Assembly (NCBI GenBank): GCA_023374045.1
Contig: CM041780.1
Location: 173,357,339-173,421,338, forward strand
Origin: Limonium bicolor
Taxonomy: Eukaryota > Streptophyta > Magnoliopsida > Caryophyllales > Plumbaginaceae
Direction of reading: 5' to 3'
DNA length: 64,000 bases
In this document: one piece after another, positions 48,633-57,637 of the stretch
Layout: each line of letters opens with the position of its first letter
Numbering within the stretch: position 1 is the first letter of the stretch
Notes under the pieces: model-generated
Seen by the model: the letters and a program-made list of their open reading frames with translations, nothing else
What the model was told of the DNA's origin: nothing
The model's database searches: none
Position numbers and translations under genes: made by a program

Positions 48633-50214
48633 TGATAAGTGCAAAACATATAGACTTATTAAGGTTTAATCACCTTATAATTTGTAGCATTTTTAGTAAT
48701 GTTTCTCACTTATCTTGGGTTTTTCCTATAATTATGTTGTTATATTAACTGATGTATTATATGTGTTAAAATGTAGGAAAAATACCAAATAAACACATAT
48801 ATTATAAGGGATTGAACAAGGCACGCGAGATGCACACGCAAGAGGCGTGTCCGCCCCTGCAACCGCCTGGTGCAAGGCGGACAAGAGGACAGGAACCGCC
48901 CTTGCAACCGCCTGATGCAAGGCGGACAAGTTGGAGGTGTCCGCCCCTGCAACCGCCCCACATTAGGCGGACGTGAGACAAGGGAACCGCCCATGCAACC
49001 GCCTTAAACAATGCGGACGTGAGACAAGAGATGGAGAAACCGCGGGCGAGAGAGTGTGAGACGTCCGCATGAAATGAGGCGGACGCCCACACGGACAGGA
49101 AGCGGACGTGACTAAAAATCAACGCGCGCCAGTTTTCTTCTTCGCTCGTCGACTTCGCCCGTCGGCTTGTTTCTGCCATATCCATCTACTCCGCACCGCC
49201 TACCTTAATTTCCTCACGCGTCTTCAGCTCTGTCCCCTGCAATTAATGAGCAATCAATGCTCTTCCACTTTGCTTTCTTCCTCTTCCTTTCCTCTATATA
49301 AACACACGTACCTTCTGCTTTCATTAACACATCCACCACCTCACAACTCACGTCCATCCCATTTCTCTTCTCCCGTCTTCTCCATTTTATTTATTTTACA
49401 TTCCACCATATCCACCTCTAGTCCTACGTATACAAAATAGCAGAACGAATGCAGGAGTGACTACAGATGATTTCTATTACTCTTGTTTGTTTATCTATTT
49501 AATATGTTAGGCTAGAATATTTATACTCTGGGAATGGTTATTATGTGTTTGTATTAATTATGCAATATTTTTACTGGCTTTAATTTAAATACAGTTTGTT
49601 ACGATTAAAGGTTATCTCGCACCTTTTTAATAAATGTCATGAGTTTATTAAATTGCTTTACTAAATCTATTTCTAATCTGATCGGTGACAAATAGATAGG
49701 TTAATTAAGTCGTAAAACTGGAGGAAACTTATTTTCATTGTTTAAGTTAGTACTCAGTTGCAAGAATAAAATTCCTCATACTCCTCTGCCGTCCACCAGT
49801 GGGTGCTTGAGTTTTCATCAGACCTTGCATATCTGGAACGAGTTCTTATGAGTTTTCATCGGACCTTAAGATAAAAACAGGAATCTTGCCAAATTATTAT
49901 ATTAAACCAGTAAAGATAGCATAATTAAGCAGATTATATTAACCTGACCCAGAGTCCCGTTTAATTTATCTATTTACTTAGTTTATTTTATCTTTCCTTT
50001 TTATTTATAATACAAGTCAATTAATCCCCCCTTTTTGTGACACGCTTAGGTACTATAATATGCACATTAGTCCCACGGTTCGATATCCGGTCGCTTACAT
50101 TTCACTATACTACCACGACCGGGATTTGTTTGCAGCCCGACGTTTATTTTGAGTTTTTAATTTCTTTTCTTTTATTTTTACACCAGTTTAACCACTCACA
50201 TTTACACGTCTGCA
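48633..50214 (+). mobile_element. Solo LTR, Tat/Athila-like, 1.58 kb
   Basis: It starts TGATAAGTGCAAAACATA and ends ACACGTCTGCA. It is flanked by a perfect 5-bp duplication CTTAA (48628-48632 and 50215-50219). The 3' part has the phrase TCCCACGGTTCGATATCCGG and CGACCGGGATTTG expected of the R-U5 of this group. No internal region is left. A GC-rich array lies at about 48836-49130. Confidence 0.85.
48836..49130 (+). repeat. GTCCGCC/GGCGGAC palindromic array
   Basis: Four to five units of about 60 bp are present. They contain GTCCGCC or GAACCGCC, then TGCAACCGCC, then GGCGGAC or GCGGAC. The first unit folds GTCCGCC against GGCGGAC. The array is strongly GC-rich in an AT-rich LTR. Minus-strand frames rich in Arg/Cys across it are repeat artefacts. 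Confidence 0.8.
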
Positions 50215-50682
50215 CTTAATTGGTATAAATTAGTGAAAAAATTGATTTAAATTATCTCTTTAAAACACTATATTTTTATGATATTAAATAATTTAAAATA
50301 ATTTTTGAAATATTTATTTATCAATTTTTATAGTTTTTAGAATATTTTTTATAGTTATCTATATTTTTATAATATTTTGATTTTTTTTGTAAATTTTAGT
50401 GAATTTTTTAACACTTAGGGATATTTTGTGAACTTTTTTTTTTTTTTTTTTTTGAAAACGAAAGGGATATTTTGTGAACTTTAAAGGTACTTTGTTAACT
50501 AATATGGGTATTTTTATATTTTTTCTTCTAATCATGACAAAATGACATTTCATGGACTTATATACAGTGACGTTTTGTGACTTTCTTTTTTTTAGGGTAT
50601 TTCATAAATTAAACAAAAAATATAGTGTCATTTCATAAAAAAAAAAGGAAAAAAAAAGAGAGAGCTCCACTGAAAATGACCC

Positions 50683-50832
50683 GTTCGGTATGGTTGTTTT
50701 GTGGTTGTTTGGTCTGGCTGTTTTGTGGTTGTTTTATATGTGGCAGTATATTATTGGAGTAGAACGTAGGACCCACGTGGGTCCCACGTGGGGACCACCC
50801 CCAAAACAGCGCTGAAACAGCGACCTCCGAAC
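50683..50832. mobile_element. GTTCGG-ended MITE-like element, 150 bp
   Basis: It starts GTTCGGTATGGTTGTTTTGTGG and ends CCGAAC. TGTTTTG on the left pairs with CAAAACA on the right. The left terminus is shared with the 955-bp element at 40054. It contains the 16-bp perfect palindrome GGACCCACGTGGGTCC (50769-50784) and two CACGTG cores (50774-50779, 50785-50790). No target duplication was found. Confidence 0.55.
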
Positions 50833-51700
50833 GAAGCCATCAGCATAATTCGTTGAGCGCTTTAACTATATTAACCTCGAATGCCTCAATATGAAGAAAA
50901 AAAAAGAAGCCAATAACACCACTCAATCTACCTCATCACAAGGAATCTAGTCAATTTTACTAGACTCAAGTAACCACACTCAAAAATACAGTGACAAAGT
51001 CCAACCTGAAGATCGAACACCCACTTAATACTACAAAATTGCCAGAGTCTGAAGTGAAGTGAAGTGGTATCCTGAGTTTAGAGATGTAATCCACAGCCAA
51101 ATCCAGCATCACATCTGTTGTGCTTATTTGCTATCCTCCACGATAAAAGTTCAGGAAAACAAAAGAAAAAGACTACATTAGACTAAGGAGTAATTAACCG
51201 AAGATGTTTCAAGCAAGGGGGCTTGGAATTTCTGCATTCTTTCACTAATTCAAAAATCTTCTCACCATCGCATGTTCAGAGTAGCACTCCCTGCCATATG
51301 AAAAATCTTCGTTTCTTAAATGAATGGTAAAACTTACACAACAGTTTTCCAGAGTCTGAAGATTACTAACAGCTACCGCTTCTGTTCTTCCATCCATATG
51401 TATGTACAGACACAACACATTGCTTCGTTACCAGGCTAGATTTGAAGCAATGTGGTGTTGTTGATGTTGCTGATTTAACCACCTGCTTCCAAACCGAAGC
51501 AAAATTAGTTGCAGTAAAGATGTATACTATTATTACTACGAAACCAAGCGTTGTAATTGTATTGTAGTAGTTCACATTCTGAAAGTTGACTGTCCGTGCA
51601 TCTCCTTCCGAATCGGCACGTTCTTAAATCATAAAGCAAACATGAGCGGAACAAAAAAAAAACGTAAAGCAAACAGAGACTTTCCTCTTTCCTTCTCTAT
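50833..51700. other. Intergenic region upstream of the NYN-LOTUS gene
   Basis: No convincing gene. A GAGTCTGAAGTGAAGTGAAGTGG patch near 51046 and a second CAGAGTCTGAAG near 51351 are minor repeats. A minus-strand frame at 51366-51575 begins with a hydrophobic stretch but has no recognisable domain. Confidence 0.5.
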
Positions 51701-51849
51701 CTCACCGCGTTCTTTCCAATTCTTCTTCCTGAAGTCTTCGTGTCTTCATCTTTTTTATTGAACCTCTCAGTCTCAGACTCGTAACAGCCAACTCTCCCGA
51801 GCATGTCGTCATAATACATTCTACTGAATCACCGCGCTTGTCAAATTTA

Positions 51850-51922
51850 CAGGGATTTATATATCTCTCTCTCTCTTCCTCCTTTTAGCCGAGGACACAT
51901 CGCTAGGCTTGATCGTCACTGG
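51850..51922 (+). promoter_or_regulatory. Possible core promoter and short 5' leader
   Basis: A TATA-like TTTATATATC at about 51855 is followed by a CT-rich patch (TCTCTCTCTCTTCCTCC), then a short leader that ends at a good 5' splice site, GG|GTGAGT (GT at 51923-51924). An alternative donor is CAG|GTGCTT at 51990. This is inferred from motif layout only. Confidence 0.35.
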
Positions 51923-53854
51923 GTGAGTTTAGTGTTGGCAAGTGCTGCTGCTGCGATCATAGGCTGTGGGAACTTTATTGTAGCCTCAGGTGCTTAATTT
52001 CGTTTCAATGTCATCCTGCGTAAACTAGAATGAAGTCTGTGTCTAGCTTTTCAATGTTAGTTAATTTAATTAGTTCTTCCTAGATATTCGTATGTTTGAA
52101 CTTACTGATCTGTGATTTATGCTCAGCGCGACTAGAACTATATGAATTTTTCAATTGCTTAGCACATGCTTTAACTAAAAACATGTTGACTAAGTCAACA
52201 AGTGTTATATCTTCATATTTTGGGGTGATGGGGAGAGAGATTGAGATGATGGGTTAATTGGTACTTTGTCATCTCGATGTTAATTTGTTTAACGCTGCAT
52301 TTAATGGAGAAAGTTGAACTCCAACCTTAGCAGGCCGAAAAAAAATGGTTAAATGAAACTCCTCAAGTTCTCCCAACCTAATCAGACCGGAGAATATTGT
52401 AATTGAAACGCTCTTATATTGACTTGTGGTAACGCTGAACGAATGGCTACAACATCTTATTGGCGACTGCTTCCCTGAACCAGCTTCAAGCTTATTTCAT
52501 TTGCGTAACCTAGATGCTTTGATTATTATTGAGAGTATGAGTCCAGTCTGTAAATAGCAGCCCAATTCGTAAATAGGCCCACGTTTAATATCTACAGATA
52601 TTTTGTACATTGTCACTTACTTAAACTCTGCGTTTTTCCATTCTAACCTAGTATATAAAGAACAGTACCCTAGGCCTTGTATTCTTGCGGAAATCAATAC
52701 AACATGAATATACATTGAATACAGAGCCGCCGCACCACCGTCCTCTATTCCTTCTTCTATTTTGTATGGTATCAGAGCCCAGGTTCAGCATTGGGTAATG
52801 CACCACTGCCTAATGGATACCCGAGTAAAAACGGACTGTGTCACGATAAACCAAGAGAAGGGACCGGGCCAGTACCGTAGAATTGGACTGTGTCACGGAG
52901 CAGAGACCGGGCCAGTACCAAATGGGTCCAAGCAGGGTGCAATGTGGGAGGCAACGGAGGTGAAAGACTCACACTTGAGGGGGGATGTTGGAGAACAAGT
53001 GTGAGTCCCACATTGAAAAATTATAAAGCTAGTAAATAGTTCATATAGCTCATGGGCTACTCCACCTAACGCCAATTGGTTTTAGGATGGAACCTCATGG
53101 ATTATTGGGCCTTACTAGTTTATATGGGTATTTTATATAATTCCCTCTGTTGGGCCTATTTTCCCCCCACAATATTTCTAACAATTATTATTAGGGATAT
53201 GCTGGGATTCGGCTAATCAGTCGTTAGTATCAGCGAGTTGTTGCTCCTGTTAAATTGACGTGCTTGTGAAAATCCGAGAATCACTTGATAGTTGCCTGTT
53301 TAAACCCTCACATTTCCTTTTTGCCATTTAGAATCCTTGGTAATTTTCAATGGTATTTTGATGTGTAGCGCTTTCATAGTCAGACCAGTATCCTTTGTAT
53401 TTAAAAGAGGTGGCTTGATTCTTTCTCGTGCGCGGGAAGAAGGTAATGTATTTATTGTCATGCACTCGCGAGACACTTAAGCTGCCTGGGAAAGTGGTGT
53501 GCTCATTGGAAAGGATATTTTATTGGGATGTTAGAAATTTTAATAATGGATATTTATATATTTGAGCACTGCTGGCTAACGGTACCGTTTGAAAAAGTTT
53601 CTGTTGGAGTTAATTAATTGCTCTGCTGGAGATTTCATTGGTGTCTCCTGATAAGTGATCATGCCTTTTCGTTTAAGGCATAAACCTTTTCCTCTTCCAC
53701 TATGCTTATATCTACATATTTTGGGGAAGTGGCTTCTCATACCATCCCAACACGAAATCGTGTAGTTAACAATTCTTTTTATGTCTTCATAATCCTTTAA
53801 TCCTAGCATTTTACTGAATCTGAACACTCGAATAATCTGCCATTTCTTTCTCAG
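51923..53854 (+). other. Probable 5'-UTR intron of the NYN-LOTUS gene
   Basis: The donor GTGAGT (or GTGCTT at 51990) pairs with a strong acceptor, TTTCTTTCTCAG at 53843-53854, which lies 11 bases before the ATG. The region has no coding signal and hosts an LTR/TRIM-like insertion. The inference rests on splice-site strength and position and needs transcript support. Confidence 0.45.
52530..53183 (+). mobile_element. Small LTR/TRIM-like element with possible chimeric ends
   Basis: It is flanked by ATTAT on both sides (52525-52529 and 53184-53188). The left 237 bp look like a Copia LTR, with TATATAAAG near 52652. It is followed by the exact primer site TGGTATCAGAGC at 52767-52778. About 200 bp of internal sequence leads to a polypurine tract (GAGGGGGGA) and a 198-bp right LTR, TGTTGGAG...TAACA (52986-53183), containing GTGAGTCCCACATTG, a phrase usual in plant TRIMs. 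The two LTR-like ends do not resemble each other. Confidence 0.6.
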
Positions 53855-53865
53855 ATTTTTCAAAT

Positions 53866-56055
53866 ATGGATCCTCAAGGGCCGGTTGCGATTTTCTGGGA
53901 TATTGAAAATTGCGGGATTCCTAGTGATGTTCAGCCGGCAGATGTAGCCATCAACATTCGAAAAGCCCTTGGAGGAGGTGCTGTTACTACATTTTCTGCA
54001 TATGGTGACTTCAGTTCTTTCCCAAGAACGGTGAGGGAAGGCTGTCAAAGGACTGGAGTCAAGTTGGTAGATGTCCCCAACGGAAGAAAAGAAGCTGCTG
54101 ACAAGGCTATATTGGTTGATATGTTCCTTTTTGCCTTGGACAACCGTCCTCCATCTTCGGTTGTGCTTATTTCTGGTGATGTTGACTTCTCCCAAGCCCT
54201 TCACATACTTGGTCAGAGGGGATATACTATCATTCTTGTAATACCTTCTGGAGGGAGAGTTTCCCCTGTTTTGCGCAATGCTGGCCAATTTGTGTGGGAC
54301 TGGCCCAGTGTTGCCCGTGGAGTGAGTTCTATTCCCTCCACTAGACCTTCTGCATTGACTTCACGTATGGGATCTAATGAAATATCTAACCGTCCAATGG
54401 GATGTCAAAGCAGTGAGAACCAAGATGCTCTTAAGAATGAAGAGGCATTTGGACACCATACACTGTCACGAAGTTATCACAATAGTAAGGATATGTCATT
54501 TTCATCCCAATCTCTATCCAAGAATGCGAATGGGGCTTCTTTAGATTTACCTTGCTCTACATCTCCTGAAGTCAGCTCTGGGTCTCTCACATTCAGTTTG
54601 AGCAAGGCAACACCTGGTTCTCTGACGAGCCAGAATGATGCGAGTTGTTTGCGGAAACAGTCAGAGGACTTGAATGGTTTAAAAGCACGGTTGGTGCAGG
54701 TTCTGGAGCAGTCTGGAGGGTGTCTTGCTGTTTCTCAGATCTCCCTACACTATCAAAAACTCTTTGACCAGCCACTCTGTGTCTCGAAGTATGGTGCTAC
54801 CAATCTTGTGAAACTTCTACAGAAATTTTCTGATGTGATGCATATAGAAGGCGAAGGTCCAAAGCAGATAGTTTATCTCAAAAAATTTCAAGGTTGTGCT
54901 ACTAATGACAAATCGCTGCATTCTCCAGTATTAAGCAAAGAGAGAGGAATTCAGTTTATTATGAATGAAGGCCTCCTTTCAGTTTCTGGATCAACTGATC
55001 AGCTATCTGATGATTACAAGATAATCGTGGAAAATAATTCACTGGGTACAAAAGAAGAAAAGGACAGTGTTCCAACTCAAGGGGGAGTTGGTGAAGCTTC
55101 TGGAGCAGACTGCAAGGTGCCTATCTCTTGCAAAAATCCAACCAGAGTTTCGAAAGCTCTTTGGCCAGCATCTTATGTCTTGGGATATGGCGCTTCCAAG
55201 CTCGGTTATTTTTTGCAGAAATTAGCAAATGTGAATCCAATAAATAATCAAGATGAAGGGAACACAATTCATCTTAAGTATGAAGATGTGCATTTGGTGT
55301 CTGGATCTTCTGATGAGTTATCTGAAGATAAGAGGGTGGCTGCGAAAGATGTTTCCAGTGTGGAAAAAGGAGAAGAAAAGTCAATTTTTCAACTGAAGGG
55401 GTATTTGGTGAAGCTTTTGGAGCATTTTGGGGGATCCTTGGCTCTCTCTAACATTCTTCCTGAGTATCAAAGGTTATTTGACCAACCACTGCATATCTCA
55501 GATCATGGTGCTTGTGAGCTCGTAAATTTTCTGCAGAAATTTTATGACGTATTGTCAGTAGAGGGTGATGATTCAAAGGAGATTGTTTATCTCAACAACT
55601 TTCGAGCTGGCGCCACCAAGGATGTTGCACATCTCTCATCACCATTCAAAGATGAGAGAGGAAAAGAAGGCCAAGAGGTTCAAAATGTGAACGATGATTT
55701 GCATTTGCTGTCTCCTCCAAGAGATGAGTACGTGGCTTTCCAGGAGGATTCAGTTGAGGAACAAAGTAAAGAAATGACTTTGTTCCACTTGAAGGCACAA
55801 TTGGTGAAGCTTCTGGAGCAGTATGAAGGGTGTCTTGCTCTTGCTCAGATCCCCCCAGAATATCAGAAGTTTTTCGGGCGACCACTTTGTGTCTTGGATA
55901 ATGGTGATTTCAACCTCATATCTCTTCTGCAGAAGTTCTCAGATGTGATGGCAATAGAGGGTGAAGATGCAAAGAAGTTTGTGTATCTCAGGACATTGCA
56001 TGCTTCACTGAACACAGTAATGGACAGGGCCAGGGACAGTTATCCCAAATGCTAA
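53866..56055 (+). CDS. NYN-domain ribonuclease with LOTUS/OST-HTH repeats (MARF1-like)
   Basis: This encodes an RNA-binding, probable RNA-cleaving protein of the MARF1/limkain-b1 type, 729 residues in the main frame. The NYN (PIN-like) domain spans about residues 4-150: F-W-D-I-E-N with D12, then D79 and D85, then S-G-D-V-D-F with D105/D107, all expected metal-binding acids. A Ser-rich linker follows. LOTUS-like repeats lie at about 270-345, 400-465, 507-580 and 640-713. Each has L-V-K-L-L-E-Q, then G-C-L-A, then Y-Q-K-L-F-x-Q-P-L-C, then Y-G-A-x-x-L-V, then L-L-Q-K-F-x-D-V. The first half of repeat 2 is read out of frame (see findings). The ATG follows a strong splice acceptor. In animals such proteins silence mRNAs; the plant role is inferred. 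The frame ends early by an indel near 56045 and continues in 56069-57637. Confidence 0.88.
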   Translation: MDPQGPVAIFWDIENCGIPSDVQPADVAINIRKALGGGAVTTFSAYGDFSSFPRTVREGCQRTGVKLVDVPNGRKEAADKAILVDMFLFALDNRPPSSVVLISGDVDFSQALHILGQRGYTIILVIPSGGRVSPVLRNAGQFVWDWPSVARGVSSIPSTRPSALTSRMGSNEISNRPMGCQSSENQDALKNEEAFGHHTLSRSYHNSKDMSFSSQSLSKNANGASLDLPCSTSPEVSSGSLTFSLSKATPGSLTSQNDASCLRKQSEDLNGLKARLVQVLEQSGGCLAVSQISLHYQKLFDQPLCVSKYGATNLVKLLQKFSDVMHIEGEGPKQIVYLKKFQGCATNDKSLHSPVLSKERGIQFIMNEGLLSVSGSTDQLSDDYKIIVENNSLGTKEEKDSVPTQGGVGEASGADCKVPISCKNPTRVSKALWPASYVLGYGASKLGYFLQKLANVNPINNQDEGNTIHLKYEDVHLVSGSSDELSEDKRVAAKDVSSVEKGEEKSIFQLKGYLVKLLEHFGGSLALSNILPEYQRLFDQPLHISDHGACELVNFLQKFYDVLSVEGDDSKEIVYLNNFRAGATKDVAHLSSPFKDERGKEGQEVQNVNDDLHLLSPPRDEYVAFQEDSVEEQSKEMTLFHLKAQLVKLLEQYEGCLALAQIPPEYQKFFGRPLCVLDNGDFNLISLLQKFSDVMAIEGEDAKKFVYLRTLHASLNTVMDRARDSYPKC

Positions 56056-57637
56056 TGAAGATGCCCGTTTGGTGTCTGGATCATCTGATGAATTATCTGA
56101 TAATAATAAGAGGGCTCTTCCAGAGGAGGATTCAATTGAAAAGAAAAGGCAAAGAATGAATATGTTCAAAGTGATGACGCAATTGATGAAGCTTTTGGCA
56201 CAGTCTGGCGGGTGCCTAGCTTTTAATAAGATTTCCGTAGAGTATCCGAAGCTCTTTGGCCAGCAATTATGTGTCTCGGAATATGGCGCTTGTAAGCTGG
56301 TGGATCTTCTGAAGGAATTCTCATGTGTCATGACTATAGAGGGTGAAGACTCAGAGAGAAAGGTTTATCTGAGGAACATCCAGGTGGCATTACTAATGTC
56401 ACACCAGTGGCGTCAATGAGCAAAGATAAGGAAGGGACCGGGAAACGTATTCAGAAGAATGCCAATGAAGATTCTCACTTGGTGACTAAATCACCTGAAG
56501 ATAAGATGGTGGTTGTGGAAGACAATTTGACTGATGAAAAACTACAAAGAAGAGCTATCTTCCAACTCAGGGGGCAATTGATAAAGGCTTTTGGGGCAGT
56601 TTGGAGGGTGCTTAGCTTTTAATCTAATCGCCCAAGAGTATGACAAGCACTTTGGCCGCAAGCTGTGTGTCTCAGAATCCAGGCTCGTTGATCTTCTACA
56701 TCAATTTTCTCATCTGATGACAGTTGAGGGTGAAGGTTTAGAGCGATTGGTGTATCTGAAGAACTGTCAAGCTGGTACCGCTAATGCCACGGTCCTGGGC
56801 AAAGGTAAGGTAGTGAGTGGGAAAGGTATTAAGAATGCGAATAAAGATGCAGATATGGTGTCTGGATCATCAGATGATAAGAGGGTGGCTCTGGAAAAGA
56901 ATCAAATCGATGAAAAATGTCAAAGAAAAGCTATGTTTCGACTGAGGGCCCGATTGAGGGGTGAATTGATTAAACTTCTGGAGCAGTCTGCTGGGTGTGT
57001 GGCTCTTGTTCATATCTGTTCTGAATATCAAAAGTTCTATGGTCGGCCATTGTGTGTCTCTGAATATGGCGCTTGCAAGATTGCTGATCTTTTAGAAAAT
57101 TTCTCATGTGTAATGACAATAGAAGGAAAAGGCACAAAAAGATTAGTTTATCTGAAGAACTACCGAGGTGTTACTGCCAATGGGACAGTACTGCCATCTC
57201 CATTACTGAGCGAAGTTAAGAAAGGGACAGGCATTGCAAGTGTAATTGAAATTGGCAATTGGGAGAAGAATTCACTTAAAACAGACAAGGCTATCCAGCT
57301 GAAGATGCAGGTGGTGGAGCTTCTGAAGCAGTCTGGAGGTTGCATGGATCTTTCTCTATTCCGCAGAGGGTATCAACAGCTTTTTCGCCAACCACTCTGT
57401 ATCTCGGAATATGGTGCTTGCAAGCTCATGGATCTTCTTTTGAAGTTCTCAGATGTGTTGTCAATAAAGGGTGAAGGCCCCTTGAAGTTGGCTTGTCTAA
57501 AGAACTATCGAGCTGGCAGTGCCAATGACACCCCTCTGCCCTCTTCGTCACTGGCAAATTCTACCATACAACCGGAAGCACATAGCATCGTGCTTCCGGT
57601 ATACATGTGGAGAAAAAAAAGTAACGTGGATACGTGA
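56056..57637 (+). pseudogene. Continuation of the NYN-LOTUS gene: LOTUS repeats 5-8 after frameshifts
   Basis: Three segments in shifted frames carry four more LOTUS-like repeats: repeat 5 (about 56162-56390), repeat 6 (about 56554-56765, itself split by an indel near 56587), repeat 7 (about 56935-57165) and repeat 8 (about 57295-57510). Acidic/Ser linkers between repeats (N-A-N-E-D, then V-S-G-S-S-D) recur, which shows tandem duplication of a repeat-plus-linker unit. Indels lie near 56045 (beside AAA), 56383 (after A-A-C-A-T-C-C-A-G) and 56587 (extra G in AAGGCTTTT). No other stops occur. Repeats stay conserved, so either inactivation is recent or the consensus is wrong. Codons after about 57566 come from a transposon. 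Confidence 0.8.

Larger units (their letters stand above)
47706..50651. mobile_element. Foldback (Mutator-like) element, interrupted
   Basis: The left arm (47706 to about 48160) and right arm (about 50225-50651) are inverted copies. Shared landmarks are TGCCACTATATTT against AAATATAGTGTCA, CTAAGTGTTAAAAAA, and ATAGATAACTATAAAAATATT against its complement near 50345. The arms are about 400-450 bp long, which fits a Mutator-like foldback. Removing the nested solo LTR leaves about 1.36 kb. Outer ends lie in A/T runs, so no target duplication could be assigned. Poly-T (about 21) lies at 50438. Confidence 0.75.

Noticed and set aside
48732..49185. Three overlapping minus-strand frames with Arg/Cys-rich repeats
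   Set aside because: Products of the GTCCGCC array inside the solo LTR, with no independent coding evidence.
51366..51575. 69-residue minus-strand frame with a hydrophobic N-terminus
   Set aside because: A single putative membrane segment without homology, promoter or neighbours is not enough to call a gene.
53860..54288. 142-residue minus-strand frame opposite the NYN domain
   Set aside because: A shadow of the strongly supported plus-strand NYN coding sequence.
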